Shown here: positions 63,883 through 64,000 of the stretch, one piece after another
Position numbering within the stretch: position 1 is the first letter of the stretch
Layout: each line of letters opens with the position of its first letter
Assembly (NCBI RefSeq): GCF_003008575.1
Contig: NZ_CP027667.1
Location: 3,690,021 to 3,754,020, forward strand
Reading direction: 5' to 3'
DNA from: Melaminivora suipulveris
GTDB lineage: Bacteria; Pseudomonadota; Gammaproteobacteria; Burkholderiales; Burkholderiaceae_C
Length of the DNA: 64,000 nucleotides
Made by a program: the position numbers and the translations under genes
The notes under the pieces: generated by a model
What the model was told of the DNA's origin: nothing
Database searches by the model: none
What the model saw: only the letters and a program-made list of their open reading frames with translations

Positions 63883-64000
63883 ATGGTAGTCGAGAAAAAT
63901 GTGTCCCTGCAGCGCTGCAACACCTTCGGCATCGCAGCGCGCGCGCAGGCCCTGGTGCGTGTGCGTTCAGTGGCGGACGTGCAGGACGTGCTGGCCGATC
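63883..64000 (+). CDS. murB: UDP-N-acetylenolpyruvoylglucosamine reductase, N-terminal part
   Basis: The frame begins at ATG 63883 and is open to the right edge. The 39 residues visible contain [21 protein letters not shown] and then [10 protein letters not shown], the typical start of the MurB FAD-binding domain (NTFGI). MurB reduces enolpyruvyl-UDP-GlcNAc in peptidoglycan synthesis. The rest is outside the window. Confidence 0.9.
   Translation, partial: MVVEKNVSLQRCNTFGIAARAQALVRVRSVADVQDVLAD

Overview
The window is about 68-70% GC chromosomal DNA from a betaproteobacterium. It most likely belongs to the Comamonadaceae (Acidovorax/Alicycliphilus/Melaminivora/Diaphorobacter type). The evidence is the complete betaproteobacterial rpsB-tsf-pyrH-frr-uppS-cdsA-dxr-rseP-bamA-skp-lpxDfabZlpxAB-rnhB block, the lipoyl-domain-bearing E3 of pyruvate dehydrogenase, and a dispersed AT-rich repeat that I associate with this family. 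Assignment is by gene content and recall, not by a database search. Coding density is high and no gene-free stretch exceeds 300 bases.

Layout. 1-1790: 5' part of a two-TM PAS sensor protein that runs off the left edge. 1.9-8.3 kb: aceE-aceF-lpdA pyruvate dehydrogenase operon. 8.4-18.4 kb: a beta-hydroxyacid-dehydrogenase-type enzyme, an M14 peptidase lipoprotein, RhlE helicase, EttA translation factor, a DUF1631 protein and a P1 self-cleaving peptidase. 18.5-23.5 kb: a metal-handling block with a DUF411 protein, a truncated cupredoxin, a Cys/His-rich secreted protein, a YitT membrane protein, DUF3703, a soft-metal P1B-ATPase and its divergent MerR regulator. 23.5-26.1 kb: an Mla-like permease, MCE protein and lipoprotein without an ATPase. 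26.1-29.9 kb: WrbA, a small membrane protein, Nnr (NAD(P)HX repair) and a DadA-type oxidase. 30.1-45.5 kb: the translation, isoprenoid, outer-membrane and lipid A block. 45.5-51.7 kb: a frameshifted baeRF-type gene, tRNA-Thr(CGT), fbp, pepN and prfB with its programmed +1 frameshift. 51.9-56.1 kb: a periplasmic-binding-protein ABC importer of the ferric-iron/polyamine class. 56.2-60.3 kb: hydrolase, isomerase, SDR, aldo-keto reductase and Cys-tRNA(Pro) deacylase. 60.3-64 kb: a diguanylate cyclase, PlsY, a degenerate HD-domain protein, YajQ and the start of murB.

The most interesting structure is not a gene. A roughly 55-65 bp AT-rich element occurs at least 12 times, 7 times between genes and 5 times inside essential or housekeeping reading frames (aceF, dxr, lpxB, a TrmH-family methyltransferase, pepN). 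The four sense copies are all read in the same frame. A second, palindromic CCCTC-type repeat, present three times, encodes the interdomain linker of lpdA, so flexible linkers of two PDH subunits appear to be made from repeat DNA.
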